Source of the DNA: RGIG8368 sp045540275
Lineage (GTDB): Bacteria > Verrucomicrobiota > Kiritimatiellia > RFP12 > UBA1067
Reading direction: 5' to 3'
DNA length: 11,237 bases
Assembly (NCBI GenBank): GCA_045540275.1
Contig: JAZQGX010000028.1
Location: 1 to 11,237, forward strand
Of the stretch, positions 1 through 5,625 are shown one piece after another. The notes under the pieces are model-generated. The model saw only the letters and a list, made by a program, of their open reading frames with translations. It had not been told where the DNA came from and ran no database searches. Within the stretch, counting starts at the first letter, position 1, and every line of letters starts with the position of its first letter. A program made the translations under genes and the position numbers.

Positions 1-280
1 GATGCTGCTCGTGACGGAGATCAGCCCGAGCGTGATCGAGCAGTATCCCGACTCGCTGGAGACGGATGCGAAGGATCGCATCGGCCTGGAGCTGACGCGC
101 TTCGTGGAGAAGGTGACGAGCCCCTTCGGGTCGCTGACGCCGCTGGAGCATCTGGCGAACGGCGAGTGCGTGGAGCCCGCCGAGACGGCGCGCGCGCTGG
201 CGGTTGATTTTGCGCTCCTGCCGCTGTTGCTGGCGCTTGCCGCCGGCGTGATTCTGCCGCGCAAGCAGGACGGCCTGTAA
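1..280 (+). CDS. C-terminal fragment of a membrane protein, possibly an ABC-2 type permease
   Basis: An open frame runs from the left edge to a TAA at 278-280. The first ATG, at base 2, is probably internal because the gene continues off the window. The visible 92 residues have a soluble or extracytoplasmic stretch, then one strongly hydrophobic helix (about residues 66-85), then a short basic tail ending PRKQDGL. A last helix followed by a short RRKE/PRKQ-like tail is how many ABC-2 family permeases end, and the preceding acidic loop fits, but no diagnostic motif is visible. The permease call is therefore inference; 'membrane protein C-terminus' is what the sequence shows. The next gene starts about 40 bases downstream in the same direction. 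Confidence 0.5.
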   Translation, partial: MLLVTEISPSVIEQYPDSLETDAKDRIGLELTRFVEKVTSPFGSLTPLEHLANGECVEPAETARALAVDFALLPLLLALAAGVILPRKQDGL

Positions 281-319
281 GGGCGCGGACGGGCCGGGAA
301 CGTGAAAGGAGAAGGAACA

Positions 320-703
320 ATGAACTGTCCATCTTGCGGCAAAGAGCTCTTCGACAACGGCGAAGCGCGCTTTTCGTGTCCCTTCTGCGGCGCGGAGATC
401 GCCGCTGTCAAGACTTCGCAGGCGGAAACAGTTGACGAACGGCTGGCACGGCTTGAGAAGGAAAACGAGCGGCTGCGCATGATCTGCAAAATCGAGTCGC
501 AGGGCGAGTCCGACCATTTCTGGAATACGGACAGTATCTTTTCAATGTCCTATCGCCAATCGGCTCGTGAAGCATTGGCGCGCGGCGATCTGGAAGCGGC
601 CGGTCGCGCCTTGGGAAAGGCGGAGAAGGCGTCGAATATCGGCTGCCTCTTGCAGATGATCGCACTCGTGATTTTCATCATTGTGCTGTGCTGTGCGGCA
701 TGA
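320..703 (+). CDS. Double zinc-ribbon protein with a C-terminal membrane anchor
   Basis: I place the start at ATG 320 (127 aa), preceded by GAAAGGAGAAGG; an earlier in-frame GTG at 302 has no RBS. The N-terminus carries two CxxC pairs (C3-x2-C6 and C20-x2-C23, as CPSCG and CPFCG), a zinc-ribbon knuckle arrangement expected to bind one Zn ion. Residues 37-57 are rich in Glu, Arg and Leu and look like a short coiled coil. Residues 76-105 are helical with a tetratricopeptide-like run (REALARGDLEAAGRAL), though too short to call a TPR. Residues 106-125 form a hydrophobic helix, suggesting a tail-anchored protein with a cytosolic ribbon. Such short ribbon-anchor proteins are common and uncharacterised; I do not assign a function. 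It is followed by a long gene-poor stretch with no recognisable terminator. Confidence 0.8.
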   Translation: MNCPSCGKELFDNGEARFSCPFCGAEIAAVKTSQAETVDERLARLEKENERLRMICKIESQGESDHFWNTDSIFSMSYRQSAREALARGDLEAAGRALGKAEKASNIGCLLQMIALVIFIIVLCCAA

Positions 704-765
704 CGCAGGATCCGTACGAATGAATGTTGTCCGTGTGGAAGTGTTGCCCATGCCAATAATCACTA

Positions 766-876
766 GAAGGAGGACGGCAAGCGCGAAACCCGTTTCGCCT
801 ATACGATTTCATCTTCGGCCTCGGCATCCTTGTCGCCGGGTCGCACCTGACGCCGTCCGCCGACTGGGACTATTGA
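766..876 (+). pseudogene. Relic of the membrane-protein gene that is intact at 8723
   Basis: Bases 821-873 match 8823-8875 at 50 of 53 positions by eye. Read in the same frame they encode GLGILVAGSHLTPSADWDY, matching residues 33-51 (GIGILIAGSHLTPSADWDY) of the intact protein, and then hit an in-frame TGA at 874-876 where the intact copy continues PICF. Upstream, 773-808 reads DGKRETRFAYTI in a different frame, so a frameshift probably separates it from the matching block. An RBS-like AGAAGGAGG (766-774 region) remains but no suitable ATG follows it. The three mismatches and the different upstream sequence suggest the relic came from a paralogue rather than being a recent copy of the 8723 gene. 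Confidence 0.7.
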
Positions 877-907
877 TGACGGGCGGTCTGCGGCAGATAG
901 GTTTTTA

Positions 908-964
908 GACAGGATTGACAGGATTATGGAGAATGGGTAGGGTCTTAATTCTGTCAATCCTGTC
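908..964. repeat. Imperfect 19-bp inverted repeat, ACAGGATTGACAGGATT type
   Basis: The left arm GACAGGATTGACAGGATTA (908-926) and right arm TAATTCTGTCAATCCTGTC (946-964) are reverse complements with one mismatch, separated by 19 bases. Each arm contains a tandem GACAGGATT-like unit. As RNA this would form a long hairpin, but no T-run follows, so it is not a classical intrinsic terminator. Similar AATCCTGTCAATCCTGTC strings occur from memory as dispersed intergenic repeats in several phyla; that link is recollection, not tested here. It sits exactly between two gene relics, replacing the roughly 480 bases that separate the corresponding sequences in the intact copy. Confidence 0.75.
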
Positions 965-977
965 CAAGATAAAGACT

Positions 978-1078
978 GAAAGGAGCGGACCATGAAACCC
1001 TTTGCACGAATCGACCTGTCAGGCCGTAGCCTTGCGAAGGCGGATCCTCGTTTTGTCCCTTACGCGCCGTTGGCGTGA
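978..1078 (+). pseudogene. Relic of a lipoprotein gene start (RBS plus signal peptide)
   Basis: Bases 978-1011 match 9344-9377 at 31 of 34 positions, covering the RBS GAAAGGAGC, the ATG (992) and codons for MKPFARI. The match then breaks. After about 31 unrelated bases, 1043-1059 resumes similarity to the continuation of the intact signal peptide (GATCCTCGT...TCCCT). As it stands the frame gives a 28-residue peptide with no hydrophobic core, ending at TGA 1076-1078. A second frame, open to TAA 1174-1176, reads SAAAEIDSQEVTVAEKNNGG and so on, and could be the displaced remainder of this or another secreted protein. With its RBS intact the short peptide might still be translated, but nothing suggests function. 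Confidence 0.65.
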
Positions 1079-1147
1079 TAAGCGCTGCCGCAGAGATTGA
1101 TTCGCAAGAGGTCACGGTCGCAGAAAAGAATAACGGCGGAAAGGCAG

Positions 1148-1177
1148 TTGCACCAGGGAAAGCGGAAATGCTATAAT
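1148..1177 (+). promoter_or_regulatory. Probable sigma-70-type promoter for the truncated kinase gene
   Basis: TTGCAC (1148-1153) and TATAAT (1172-1177) are separated by 18 bases. The consensus -10 and near-consensus -35 put the transcript start near 1184, about 15 bases before ATG 1199, with AAAGG (1186-1190) as RBS eight bases from the start. It lies inside degenerate coding sequence, so it may have arisen or been exposed by rearrangement. Confidence 0.65.
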
Positions 1178-1198
1178 GTTCGCATAAAGGTTTAGACG

Positions 1199-1948
1199 AT
1201 GATTCTCAGGCATAGAGATCGGGAACTTCTGCGGTTTGAATGGGTCGAGCCGCAGGGTGTTCGCGTCGTCTCCGTCAACGAGGCTCTTGCCGACCCTCGG
1301 TTTGCGGATATCTTCTTCTTCGATGCCGTAATCTTCAACACTGACCGGCACATGGGCAACTTTGGCTATCTCGTCGACAATGATACAAACGAGATTGCCG
1401 GAGCCGCACCCATATTCGACAACGGCTACGGACTTTTCTCGCTTGCCATGTTTTGCCCTGGTCAGAGACATGACGAGTTCAATGACCTGCGCAAGTTTGT
1501 CAACCGGGTAGCTCCAGCCTTGTACGACACATGGCTGGGGTTCCCTGGCGGAGTAAGTGTAAGGATGCGTGCGTGCCTTGAGCGTTTGAGGGGATTTCGG
1601 TTCAAACATCACAAGTATTACAATCTGCCAGTCGATCGTCGACATGCAATTGAAGATTTCGTGCAGAAACGAGTCTCTGAAATTCTTGAATTTGGAGATC
1701 GTTCTGATGATTTGTTAAAGATAGTGGCTTTTTCTGAAAGTGTAAATCATGTGGCCAACGGGTCGCTTGCACTGCAAATCAAATCGAATCTAAGGGCAGA
1801 CCCGTTTATGACGTATGTAGAGCTTGCAGAGCTTCTGCAGGTATCCGAAAGCAGCATCGCCCGCAAGATGAAGGGCCTTCAGGCGTCCGGCGAAATCCGC
1901 CGCGTTGGCGCCGACAAAAACGGCCACTGGGAAGTTGTGGAACGGTAA
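1199..1948 (+). CDS. N-terminally truncated HipA/CtkA-like kinase with C-terminal helix-turn-helix
   Basis: This 249-residue protein carries the C-lobe signature of the HipA/CtkA (phosphatidylinositol-kinase-like) Ser/Thr kinases: a catalytic loop VIFNTDRHMGNFG (residues 44-56, predicted catalytic D49, N54) and a metal-binding PIFDNG (71-76, D74). The N-lobe that should bind ATP, with its glycine loop and Lys, is absent: only about 40 residues precede the catalytic loop, against roughly 150 or more in full-length relatives. A TAG at 1193-1195 lies in frame just upstream, so the truncation is not a start-choice artefact. Residues about 200-249 form a winged-helix-like HTH (YVELAELLQVSESSIARKMKGLQ, then GEIRRVG). 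The gene keeps a good promoter and RBS, so a shortened product, perhaps working mainly through the HTH or as a pseudokinase, is plausible. Kinase activity is doubtful. It precedes the YkgJ-like gene by 14 bases. Confidence 0.75.
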   Translation: MILRHRDRELLRFEWVEPQGVRVVSVNEALADPRFADIFFFDAVIFNTDRHMGNFGYLVDNDTNEIAGAAPIFDNGYGLFSLAMFCPGQRHDEFNDLRKFVNRVAPALYDTWLGFPGGVSVRMRACLERLRGFRFKHHKYYNLPVDRRHAIEDFVQKRVSEILEFGDRSDDLLKIVAFSESVNHVANGSLALQIKSNLRADPFMTYVELAELLQVSESSIARKMKGLQASGEIRRVGADKNGHWEVVER

Positions 1949-1962
1949 AATCCAACAAAGAA

Positions 1963-2262
1963 ATGGAGCCGAGAGAGTTCAAGTGCCGGATGTGCGGGGC
2001 GTGCTGCCGTATCAAAGACGGAATCGTGCGCGTCTTGGACGCGGAGATCGCGCGCATCGCGGCGTTTCTCGGAATGGGCGAAGCGGAGTTTATCGAGCGC
2101 GAGACTGAAGTCGCGCCCGACCGCAAGAGCCTCATCCTCAAGAGCCGTCCGGACGGTTCGTGTGCCTATTTGACGGACGACAACCTCTGCCGCATCAACC
2201 CTGTGAAACCCGACAAGTGCCGGACGTTCCCCTTTGAATGGACGAACCCTGATTCCGCCTAA
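1963..2262 (+). CDS. YkgJ-family cysteine-cluster protein, apparently shortened by a stop codon
   Basis: The 99-residue product has the YkgJ/CxxCxxCC layout: C8-x2-C11-x2-C14-C15 near the N-terminus, then C67, C76 (NLCRINP) and C86 (DKCRTFPFEW). This family is thought to bind a metal or iron-sulfur centre; its biochemical role is poorly defined. The frame ends NPDSA followed by TAA (2260-2262). Reading through gives VCPGLER and then TAA at 2284-2286, and a Cys-Pro-Gly tail after the FPFEW-N-PDS segment is what I expect of this family. The TAA therefore looks like a recent nonsense change removing the last cysteine. There is no strong RBS before ATG 1963, which lies 14 bases after the kinase-like gene, so it may rely on that transcript. 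Confidence 0.8.
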   Translation: MEPREFKCRMCGACCRIKDGIVRVLDAEIARIAAFLGMGEAEFIERETEVAPDRKSLILKSRPDGSCAYLTDDNLCRINPVKPDKCRTFPFEWTNPDSA

Positions 2263-2281
2263 GTCTGCCCAGGGCTTGAGC

Positions 2282-2390
2282 GGTAAATTGTAATTGTTGT
2301 AGTTTGCGAGAGGTTGATAAATTTACGGCTCGGTAAATTTGCTGTTGACTGCTGGCGTGAAATATGGGATAATACCGCTCGGTAAATTTG
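2282..2390 (+). promoter_or_regulatory. hipBA promoter with repeated operator half-sites
   Basis: TTGACT (2345-2350) and GATAAT (2368-2373), 17 bases apart, form a near-consensus promoter with a start near 2380. Around it lie copies of GGTAAATTT: 2282-2289 (GGTAAATT), an inverted pair AAATTTAC-6 nt-GTAAATTT (2319-2340), and 2381-2389. The two rightmost direct copies share 14 identical bases (GCTCGGTAAATTTG at 2328-2341 and 2377-2390), offset by 49 bases, and so flank the promoter just upstream of -35 and at the transcript start. That is the arrangement expected for autorepression by HipB or the HipAB complex. Binding itself is inference. Confidence 0.75.
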
Positions 2391-2399
2391 AGGAGGGCC

Positions 2400-2603
2400 A
2401 TGACAGCCAAAGAATTAGGAGAGACGATCAGGAACACGCGCAAGGCGCAAGGGCTGACGCAGCCGCAGTTGGCAATGGCGTGCGGTACGGGCGTCCGCTT
2501 CATCGTTGATCTTGAGGCTGGCAAGGAAACATGCCAGATCGGCAAGGCGTTGAATGTCATTCAGACCTTGGGGCTTGTTCTTGATCTGCGAGCGATTGGA
2601 TAA
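2400..2603 (+). CDS. hipB: HipB-like XRE-family antitoxin
   Basis: ATG 2400 is chosen because GAGGAGGG (2390-2397 region) immediately precedes it; an in-frame TTG at 2388 overlaps the RBS. The 67-residue protein is a single helix-turn-helix: LGETIRNTRKAQGLTQPQLA (6-25), then ACGTGVRFIVDLEAGKETCQIGKALNVIQTLGL, the XRE pattern typical of HipB with the characteristic FIVDLE-GK turn. It should bind the operator repeats upstream, repress its own operon and neutralise HipA. At 67 residues it lacks the longer C-terminal tail of E. coli HipB (88 aa). The hipA RBS begins inside its stop codon, indicating coupled expression. Confidence 0.9.
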   Translation: MTAKELGETIRNTRKAQGLTQPQLAMACGTGVRFIVDLEAGKETCQIGKALNVIQTLGLVLDLRAIG

Positions 2604-2616
2604 GGAGGCGTTCAAT

Positions 2617-3873
2617 ATGGCAGAATCCGCAAAGGTCCAGCGCCGGTTGAATGTCTTTTGGGGCGAAACGCTTGTTGGCGCCTACGATCTCCTTGAAGAC
2701 GGCACGGAACTGTTCACCTATGACGTGGCGTATCTTGCGTCAAACGGGGCTGCTCCTATTTCCTACTCGCTTCCCCTGCGCGGCGATCCGTACGGCATGC
2801 GCAAACTGCGGCCGTTTTTCTCCGGACTTCTTCCCGAAGAGGCGCAGCGGCATCGTCTCGCATCGTTCTTGGGCATTCCTGAGGATGACGACTTCGCCTT
2901 GCTTGAGGCGATTGGCGGCGAATGCGCCGGAGCCTTGGCCATTGTGCCGCAGGGAGCCGGTGTGCAGAAAGGCGACGCGGCACCCGCCCCCTGCACGGAA
3001 GAGAAATTGCTGGAAATCATCAAGTCGTTGCCGTACCGGCCGATGATGGCCGGAGAGAAAGGTTTGCGTCTTTCGCTTGCCGGAGCGCAGAGCAAACTGC
3101 CCGTCGTGTTCAAGAACGGATCGTTCTTCCTCCCCGAAAACGGAACGCCGTCAACGCACATCCTCAAGCCCGAACTTTCAGAATGGTTCAGGGGTATCGT
3201 GCCCAATGAACATTGCTGCATGACGCTGGCGCGTACGCTTGGCATACCTGCTGCAGAGACGCGAATTGTCATGATTGGCGACATTCCGTGTCTGCTGGTG
3301 ACACGCTATGACCGTGCGACTGAGGAAGCGACAGGCAAGGTGCGTCGTCTTCATCAAGAAGATTTCTGTCAGGCGCTTGGCAGACCACCGGAGCAGAAGT
3401 ACCAGTCGGAGGGCGGGCCGTTGCTGCGCGATGTCATCCGCCTGCTGCGGAGCGGATGGTCAACGAGTCCGGCAAGGGATATACTTCGGTTCGTCGATCT
3501 TGTCATTTTCAACGCCATTATCGGGAATGCGGATGCGCACGGCAAGAACTATTCAATGCTTTATGACGGGCCGTCACGCCGCCTTGCGCCTGGCTATGAC
3601 CTTGTGTCGACGGTCTTCTGGCCGGCACTTGCGGCGGCGCCGGCGATGAAGATCGGCGGAAGCGATTCGATCAATTCGATTCTTTCCGGCCACTGGCGCA
3701 AGTTCGCGGAAGAGGCGGGCATATCGGCGACGGCGCTAAGGGCGCGCATCAAGGTCCTTTGCGGCGAAACGATGAAGCAGACATGCGGGACGCTGTCTCT
3801 GCCGGCGGAATGCGATCGCGTTCTCGAGATTGTCAAATCTCGTGCGGACAAGCTCATCACGACCTCGGTATAA
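2617..3873 (+). CDS. hipA: HipA Ser/Thr kinase toxin, complete
   Basis: The start is ATG 2617 with AAGGAGG (2602-2608) overlapping the hipB stop; this gives 418 residues, close to usual HipA length. N-subdomain-1 shows PISYSLPLRG (47-56), PFFSGLLPEE (66-75), and the FALLEAIGGECAGAL block (93-107). The kinase core has SLAGAQSK (153-160), the Gly-rich loop with the serine usually autophosphorylated in the family; HILKPE (181-186, ATP-binding Lys184); NEHCCMTLARTLGI (197-210); LLVTRYDR (226-233); RLHQEDFCQALG (244-255); catalytic NADAHGKN (304-311, D306); and the metal-binding YDL (327-329, D328). All catalytic positions I can check are present, so it is predicted active. Characterised HipA kinases phosphorylate aminoacyl-tRNA synthetases such as GltX; the target here is unknown. 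Confidence 0.95.
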   Translation: MAESAKVQRRLNVFWGETLVGAYDLLEDGTELFTYDVAYLASNGAAPISYSLPLRGDPYGMRKLRPFFSGLLPEEAQRHRLASFLGIPEDDDFALLEAIGGECAGALAIVPQGAGVQKGDAAPAPCTEEKLLEIIKSLPYRPMMAGEKGLRLSLAGAQSKLPVVFKNGSFFLPENGTPSTHILKPELSEWFRGIVPNEHCCMTLARTLGIPAAETRIVMIGDIPCLLVTRYDRATEEATGKVRRLHQEDFCQALGRPPEQKYQSEGGPLLRDVIRLLRSGWSTSPARDILRFVDLVIFNAIIGNADAHGKNYSMLYDGPSRRLAPGYDLVSTVFWPALAAAPAMKIGGSDSINSILSGHWRKFAEEAGISATALRARIKVLCGETMKQTCGTLSLPAECDRVLEIVKSRADKLITTSV

Positions 3874-3936
3874 AGGGGATTCCGCAGAATGGAGGAAAAT
3901 GGCATGAAGTCCGACTTTAAGAAGTAGAGGCGGCTG

Positions 3937-3960
3937 GTCTGGCGGACATGATTGCCAGAC
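3937..3960. repeat. Short perfect inverted repeat after hipA
   Basis: GTCTGGC (3937-3943) and GCCAGAC (3954-3960) flank a 10-base loop. It lies in the 123-base gap between hipA and the next gene. No T-run follows, so it is at best a weak hairpin rather than an intrinsic terminator. I see no convincing promoter in this gap. Confidence 0.4.
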
Positions 3961-3996
3961 GAATGCAAAGAAAGGCAAACAGAAGGGGAAATGACG

Positions 3997-5592
3997 ATGA
4001 AAAAGAAAAATGGTTTTGAGTTTGGGCGGATGGTGTTTGGATGCGTCTTTGTCGCGTTCGTGTCTGTTTTTGCATGGATCATGTCCGACGTGTTCTTGAC
4101 GCCGTCGCTCAAGGGCTACGAGACGGTTCCATGCCGCATTGTCGAGTCGTCTGTAGAGATGGAGACGGTGAATCGGTTCATCTTCACCGCTGAGTTCGCC
4201 TACGAACACAATGGAAGAACCTGCAAGTCAAATTCCCTCCGTCGGCCCGATCGAAGCGAATTCGAGTTCAGCCACCTCGCGAGCCGCCTTCCGCTTCTTG
4301 AGAAGTATGCGCCCGGAACGGAACATGAATGCCTGGTCAATCCGGAGAACCCTTTTGACGCGGTTCTCGCCGTGGAGAATCCGGTGGAAGCCCCGGAATC
4401 ATTGTCTGGCAACACTGGGTCAATCGTCGGTGGGATGGTTCTGGTGTTGTTTCTTTCCGTTGGCGTATTCATGATCGCGTCTGCTTTCCCGTCTGTCCGA
4501 CGGCTTGGAACGCCGCCGCGCATGAAGAAACTGCTTGTCGGCATGGGGCTTGTCTTGTTCGGCAGTCCGTTCCTGACTGTCGGCTCCCTTGGCCTCACGC
4601 GTCATGTGAGCGAATGGTCCGAGGCAAAGGCGTATGTGCCCGTTCCGGCGAAAGTCCTCTATTCGGGCATGTATTCGTCCAGAGCGGGCGGTTCGCATAC
4701 GGTGTATAACGTGCGCGTCGGATACGAATACGCCGTTGACGGAAAGAAATACGAAGGCGACCGTTTGGCGATTTCGCAGATTTCGTCCAACAACTACGAC
4801 CACCATCGACATTTGGCGGACAAATACAAGAAGGGCGATGTGGTCACGGCGTACGTTTCGCCGGACGATCCGCGCAAGAGCGTTCTTGAGAAATCCGGCG
4901 GACTTGGCGACATCGGGACGATGGCCTTTATGGGACTGTTCGGCGTGGTCGGTTTCGCGATAGTGGTCGGCGGTTTATGGACGATGTTCTCGCTTCTGCG
5001 CGGGAGCAATTGCGCGCCGCTTTCTTTCGAGCGGCGGACCTTGAAGCGTTCGTATGCCGATTTGGTGATTCCGGGGCTGTTTGCCGCCTTCTGGAATGTG
5101 TTCTCGTGGTCGTTCGTGCTGGTATTTGTCGGCGAAGAACAGGTCGGGCGATTTGATCCGTTATTGTTTATCCTGGTGATATTCCCATTGGTGGGGCTGT
5201 TCCTTGTCGGTCAGTTAATCTTCAGTATTGTCCGCGCGCGCCGCGCGCCGCGCCTCGTGCTGTCGCTGTCGTGTGCGATGTGGAAATATGGCGCCCCTGC
5301 GCAGATTGATTGGTCGCTCGAAAATCCAGAGGAGATTGAATCGCTTGAGATAGCCCTTGAGCGCAAGAAGACGGTGGGCTCGGGCAAGCATCACCGTCAG
5401 ATCACGGTTTCGTCGCAGAGTTGCAGCCGTCATGCACAGTCGATGGTCCCTGGCGCGGGAAGTTTTGGCTTTACGGTGCCGGGAAGCGCAAATGACGGGT
5501 GCAATCTGGCGTTCAGCGCAAAGGTGAAGGTGAAAGGCGTCAGACGCGCTTTTACCCTTGCCTACCCGTTGCCGCCGCTTCCGCAAATATGA
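3997..5592 (+). CDS. Polytopic membrane protein with two DUF3592-like domains
   Basis: AGAAGGGG (3981-3988) fits ATG 3997 (spacing 8) better than ATG 3991 or the RBS-less ATG at 3952; the product is then 531 residues. Hydrophobic helices lie at about 11-34, 141-163, 177-199, 307-334, 354-377 and 387-413. Two soluble segments look alike: 42-125 (VPCRIVESSVEME..FAYEHNGRTCKSN..KYAPGTEHECLVNPENPFDAVL) and 208-300 (VPAKVLYSGMYSS..GYEYAVDGKKYEGD..YKKGDVVTAYVSPDDPRKSVL). Both show the DUF3592 pattern of a beta strand pair, Y-x-Y/Y-E, G-x-x-Y/C, then a closing G-x-x-x-x-(Y/L)V-x-P-x-(D/N)P motif. The C-terminal 120 residues are a further soluble beta-rich region. DUF3592 has no settled function; envelope location is predicted. 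It opens the run of unknown envelope genes reaching to 9735. Confidence 0.85.
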   Translation: MKKKNGFEFGRMVFGCVFVAFVSVFAWIMSDVFLTPSLKGYETVPCRIVESSVEMETVNRFIFTAEFAYEHNGRTCKSNSLRRPDRSEFEFSHLASRLPLLEKYAPGTEHECLVNPENPFDAVLAVENPVEAPESLSGNTGSIVGGMVLVLFLSVGVFMIASAFPSVRRLGTPPRMKKLLVGMGLVLFGSPFLTVGSLGLTRHVSEWSEAKAYVPVPAKVLYSGMYSSRAGGSHTVYNVRVGYEYAVDGKKYEGDRLAISQISSNNYDHHRHLADKYKKGDVVTAYVSPDDPRKSVLEKSGGLGDIGTMAFMGLFGVVGFAIVVGGLWTMFSLLRGSNCAPLSFERRTLKRSYADLVIPGLFAAFWNVFSWSFVLVFVGEEQVGRFDPLLFILVIFPLVGLFLVGQLIFSIVRARRAPRLVLSLSCAMWKYGAPAQIDWSLENPEEIESLEIALERKKTVGSGKHHRQITVSSQSCSRHAQSMVPGAGSFGFTVPGSANDGCNLAFSAKVKVKGVRRAFTLAYPLPPLPQI

Positions 5593-5598
5593 TAGAAT
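5569..5598 (+). promoter_or_regulatory. Possible internal promoter before the 5626 gene
   Basis: TTGCCG (5569-5574) and TAGAAT (5593-5598) with an 18-base spacer overlap the end of the DUF3592 gene, placing a start near 5605, about 20 bases before ATG 5626. The boxes are only moderately close to consensus, so this is tentative. Confidence 0.35.
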
Positions 5599-5625
5599 AG
5601 CGCCGTCAAATGAAAGGAGGCCGAG

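Larger units (their letters stand above)
704..1198. other. Gene-poor stretch of decayed gene fragments
   Basis: This roughly 495-base gap contains no intact gene. It holds the remains of a membrane-protein gene (about 766-876), a stem-forming inverted repeat (908-964), the remains of a lipoprotein gene start (978-1078) with a further open stretch to a TAA at 1174-1176, and a good promoter for the kinase-like gene (1148-1177). I see no tRNA, terminator or riboswitch signature in 704-765. Confidence 0.7.

Noticed and set aside
1112..1645. Open frame on the - strand opposite the kinase-like gene
   Set aside because: The + strand frame carries recognisable kinase motifs plus promoter and RBS; the antisense frame has none.
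2260..2262. Programmed read-through or recoding at the YkgJ TAA
   Set aside because: UAA is not a selenocysteine or pyrrolysine codon, and no obvious stimulatory hairpin follows; a simple nonsense change is the more economical reading.
3869..3874. TATAAA at the end of hipA as a -10 box
   Set aside because: No acceptable -35 lies 16-18 bases upstream.
3890..3928. A 12-codon open frame (MEENGMKSDFKK) after hipA
   Set aside because: No RBS and too short to support.
5232..5256. GC-only, CG-alternating stretch as a possible structural element
   Set aside because: It is explained by Arg/Ala codons of the basic segment (RARRAPR) that follows the last membrane helix of the DUF3592 protein.
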